From NCBI GenBank assembly GCA_002706985.1, contig PAKP01000059.1, positions 1 to 55,947 of the forward strand: a DNA stretch of 55,947 bases. Reading direction: 5' to 3'. The DNA comes from Sneathiella sp. (GTDB taxonomy: Bacteria > Pseudomonadota > Alphaproteobacteria > Sneathiellales > Sneathiellaceae). A program made the translations under genes and the position numbers. This document shows, piece by piece, positions 54,843 through 55,947 of the stretch; positions within the stretch are counted from its first letter, which is position 1; every line of letters begins with the position of its first letter. The notes beneath the pieces were generated by a model, which searched no databases, had not been told where the DNA came from, and saw only the letters and a program-made list of their open reading frames with translations.

Positions 54843-55270
54843 GCGACCTGACCCTGGAGCGGACATTCTCCGCCGATCCGAAAACCGTTTATGCCTTTGT
54901 CACCGAGGAGGCGAAGCTGCTGCAATGGTGGGGACCGGAGGGCATGACCGTCCCGGAATACAGCCTCGACCTCACCCGCCCCGGCCCCTGGTCCTCGGTC
55001 ATGGTCAATGCGGAGGGAGAGCGCTACAAGGTGACCGGCGAGGTTGTCGCTGTCGATCCGCCCCATTCCGTGGAACTCACCTGGGCCTGGCATGACGAGA
55101 ACGATGTGCGCGGCCATGAAAGCCGGGTCCGGTTCGAGGTGGAGCCGGACGGACAGGGCGGCACGCGCTTTCGCCTGATCCACACCGGGCTGTCGGACGA
55201 CGAGGCCGCCGCAAGCCATACCGAGGGCTGGACATCGGCGCTCAGAAAACTCGAACGTATCGCCAATTGA
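54839..55270 (+). CDS. AHSA1/SRPBCC family protein
   Basis: This 143-residue helix-grip protein has LERTFSADPKTVYAFVTEEAKLLQWWGPEG at the start, VEPDGQGGTRFRLIHTGLSDDEAA in the middle and a final WTSALRKLERIA. The ArsR-AHSA1 pair is a common unit in which the SRPBCC protein is thought to bind a small hydrophobic ligand. It is translationally coupled to the regulator. Confidence 0.92.
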   Translation: MSDLTLERTFSADPKTVYAFVTEEAKLLQWWGPEGMTVPEYSLDLTRPGPWSSVMVNAEGERYKVTGEVVAVDPPHSVELTWAWHDENDVRGHESRVRFEVEPDGQGGTRFRLIHTGLSDDEAAASHTEGWTSALRKLERIAN

Positions 55271-55296
55271 TATTATTTTAACAGGAGGGAAAACAA

Positions 55297-55608
55297 ATGC
55301 CTAAATTCGTCTTCGCCTATCACGGCGGCAAGCAACCGGAAACCGAGGAAGCAATGCAGAAGGCCATGGCCGCCTGGGGCGCCTGGATGACGAAGCATGA
55401 AAAGGACTTTATCGATCCGGGCAATCCCGTCGGCAAATCCAAGACCGTCACCGCCGATGGCGTGCTCGATCATGGCGGCAGCAACCCGCTGTCGGGTTAC
55501 AGCCTGATCGACGCGCCGGATATGGACGCCGCGCTGGAGATCGCCAAGGGCTGTCCGATGATGGATGACGGCGGTACCGTCGAGGTGATCCAGGCCATCG
55601 ATATGTAA
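55297..55608 (+). CDS. YciI-like (DGPF-related) protein
   Basis: This 103-residue ferredoxin-like fold protein has KFVFAYHGGKQPETEEAMQKAMAAWGAWM, a DHGGSNPLSGYSLIDAPDMDAALEIAKGCPM stretch and IQAIDM at the end. The pattern of YCII-related proteins, with a putative catalytic His/Asp, is present. Its position as third gene of the ArsR unit and a good AGGAGGG site suggest co-expression. Biochemical role unknown. Confidence 0.82.
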   Translation: MPKFVFAYHGGKQPETEEAMQKAMAAWGAWMTKHEKDFIDPGNPVGKSKTVTADGVLDHGGSNPLSGYSLIDAPDMDAALEIAKGCPMMDDGGTVEVIQAIDM

Positions 55609-55615
55609 AATGTCT

Positions 55616-55652
55616 GCCGGAGGTGCCGCAAAGGGGTCTCCGGCGTTTTTTT
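55616..55652 (+). terminator. Rho-independent terminator of the ArsR operon
   Basis: A 7-bp perfect stem (GCCGGAG / CTCCGGC) closes a 15-base loop and is followed by G and seven Ts. It lies 8 bases after the YciI-like stop. Confidence 0.88.
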
Positions 55653-55669
55653 ACCTGCCGCGCGAAGGA

Positions 55670-55947
55670 TCAGCCTTGCAGCTTTTTCCGGCGGCGAACG
55701 AAATATCCCAGCCCGCCAAGCGCGGCACCGAAAACCCAGACCGCCGCCGGAAGCGGAACCGCGGAAATCTGGTAAGCCTGCAGATTCCCGTCTACGAGCG
55801 CCTGACCGACAATATGCCGCCCGTCCGGACTGATCCCGTAGGCATATTGCAACTGCACGACATCTTTGAGCGGATCATAGGGGCTGATCAGGCTGTTGAG
55901 GTCAACCATCCCGCCCTGCTCGTCCCAGTAAAAGGCGAGATCCTGCC
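55670..55947 (-). CDS. Exported protein with VPLPA-CTERM sorting signal (3' part only)
   Basis: Only the C-terminal 92 or so residues are in the window; the frame is open past the right edge. The visible part reads like a HAF-type repeat (AFYWDEQGGMVDLNSLI, YAYGISPDGRHIVGQA). The sorting tail follows: VPLPAAVW, a membrane helix (VFGAALGGLGYFV) and RRRKKLQG. VPLPA-CTERM proteins are exported, held by the helix, and processed by an exosortase-type system, often with exopolysaccharide. Confidence 0.82.
   Translation of the reverse strand, partial: QDLAFYWDEQGGMVDLNSLISPYDPLKDVVQLQYAYGISPDGRHIVGQALVDGNLQAYQISAVPLPAAVWVFGAALGGLGYFVRRRKKLQG

Overview
The window reads as a chromosomal segment of a free-living alphaproteobacterium of moderate GC content. 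The signs are a 5-aminolevulinate synthase (C4 heme pathway), a Caulobacter-type cpa/tad pilus locus, a phasin, and several perfect TTAA-N7-TTAA boxes, the binding motif of the alphaproteobacterial master regulator CtrA. I cannot name a genus from the sequence alone. There is no phage, insertion sequence, CRISPR array, rRNA or recognisable tRNA.

Region 1 (1-12.7 kb) is a Tad (tight adherence, type IVb Flp pilus) locus. A minus-strand operon cpaB-cpaC-cpaD-cpaE-cpaF-tadB-tadC (tadC cut by the left edge) encodes the assembly machine. Two Flp pilin genes lie upstream on the same strand. A VWA-domain tadG diverges from them, and a pair of TadE-like minor pilins follows. Each of these four transcription units has a TTAA-N7-TTAA box in front of it, and so does the soluble four-PAS chemoreceptor at 15.3 kb. 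I read this as one CtrA-controlled surface-attachment and taxis regulon.

Region 2 (12.8-24.7 kb) mixes core genes (metG, dusA) with a phasin, an O-methyltransferase, an AT-rich patch of three small unknown genes (18.9-20.8 kb, possibly acquired), a nuclease, and a DoxX/LysR divergent pair. Region 3 (24.1-33.8 kb) is housekeeping. A minus-strand run encodes a 17-kDa-antigen-like lipoprotein, a Sel1-repeat protein, a DnaJ-like chaperone, fabI, aroC and an AhpD-like protein. A plus-strand run encodes pdxH, a cation efflux protein, a universal stress protein and hemA.

Region 4 (33.8-50 kb) is catabolic. It has an acyl-CoA dehydrogenase, MBL hydrolase, enoyl-CoA hydratase and SDR cluster with an inverted-repeat operator candidate. 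It also has Sua5, an FAD-linked 2-hydroxyacid dehydrogenase, a c-di-GMP phosphodiesterase, a complete TRAP transporter, an FAD monooxygenase, and a second acyl-CoA dehydrogenase with an SRPBCC partner. Region 5 (49.7-55.9 kb) holds transport and stress genes: ChrA, LysE, a signal-less NMT1/THI5-like protein, an HxlR regulator divergent from a flavodoxin-like quinone reductase, a NYN-LOTUS RNA-binding protein whose start codon lies in a perfect inverted repeat, and an ArsR/AHSA1/YciI-like operon. The right edge cuts a VPLPA-CTERM exported protein.

The most rewarding signals are regulatory: the shared CtrA boxes, the start-codon hairpin of the NYN-LOTUS gene, the HxlR operator, and several palindromes in divergent promoters. 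Convergent genes are packed so tightly that four pairs have overlapping or abutting stop codons.
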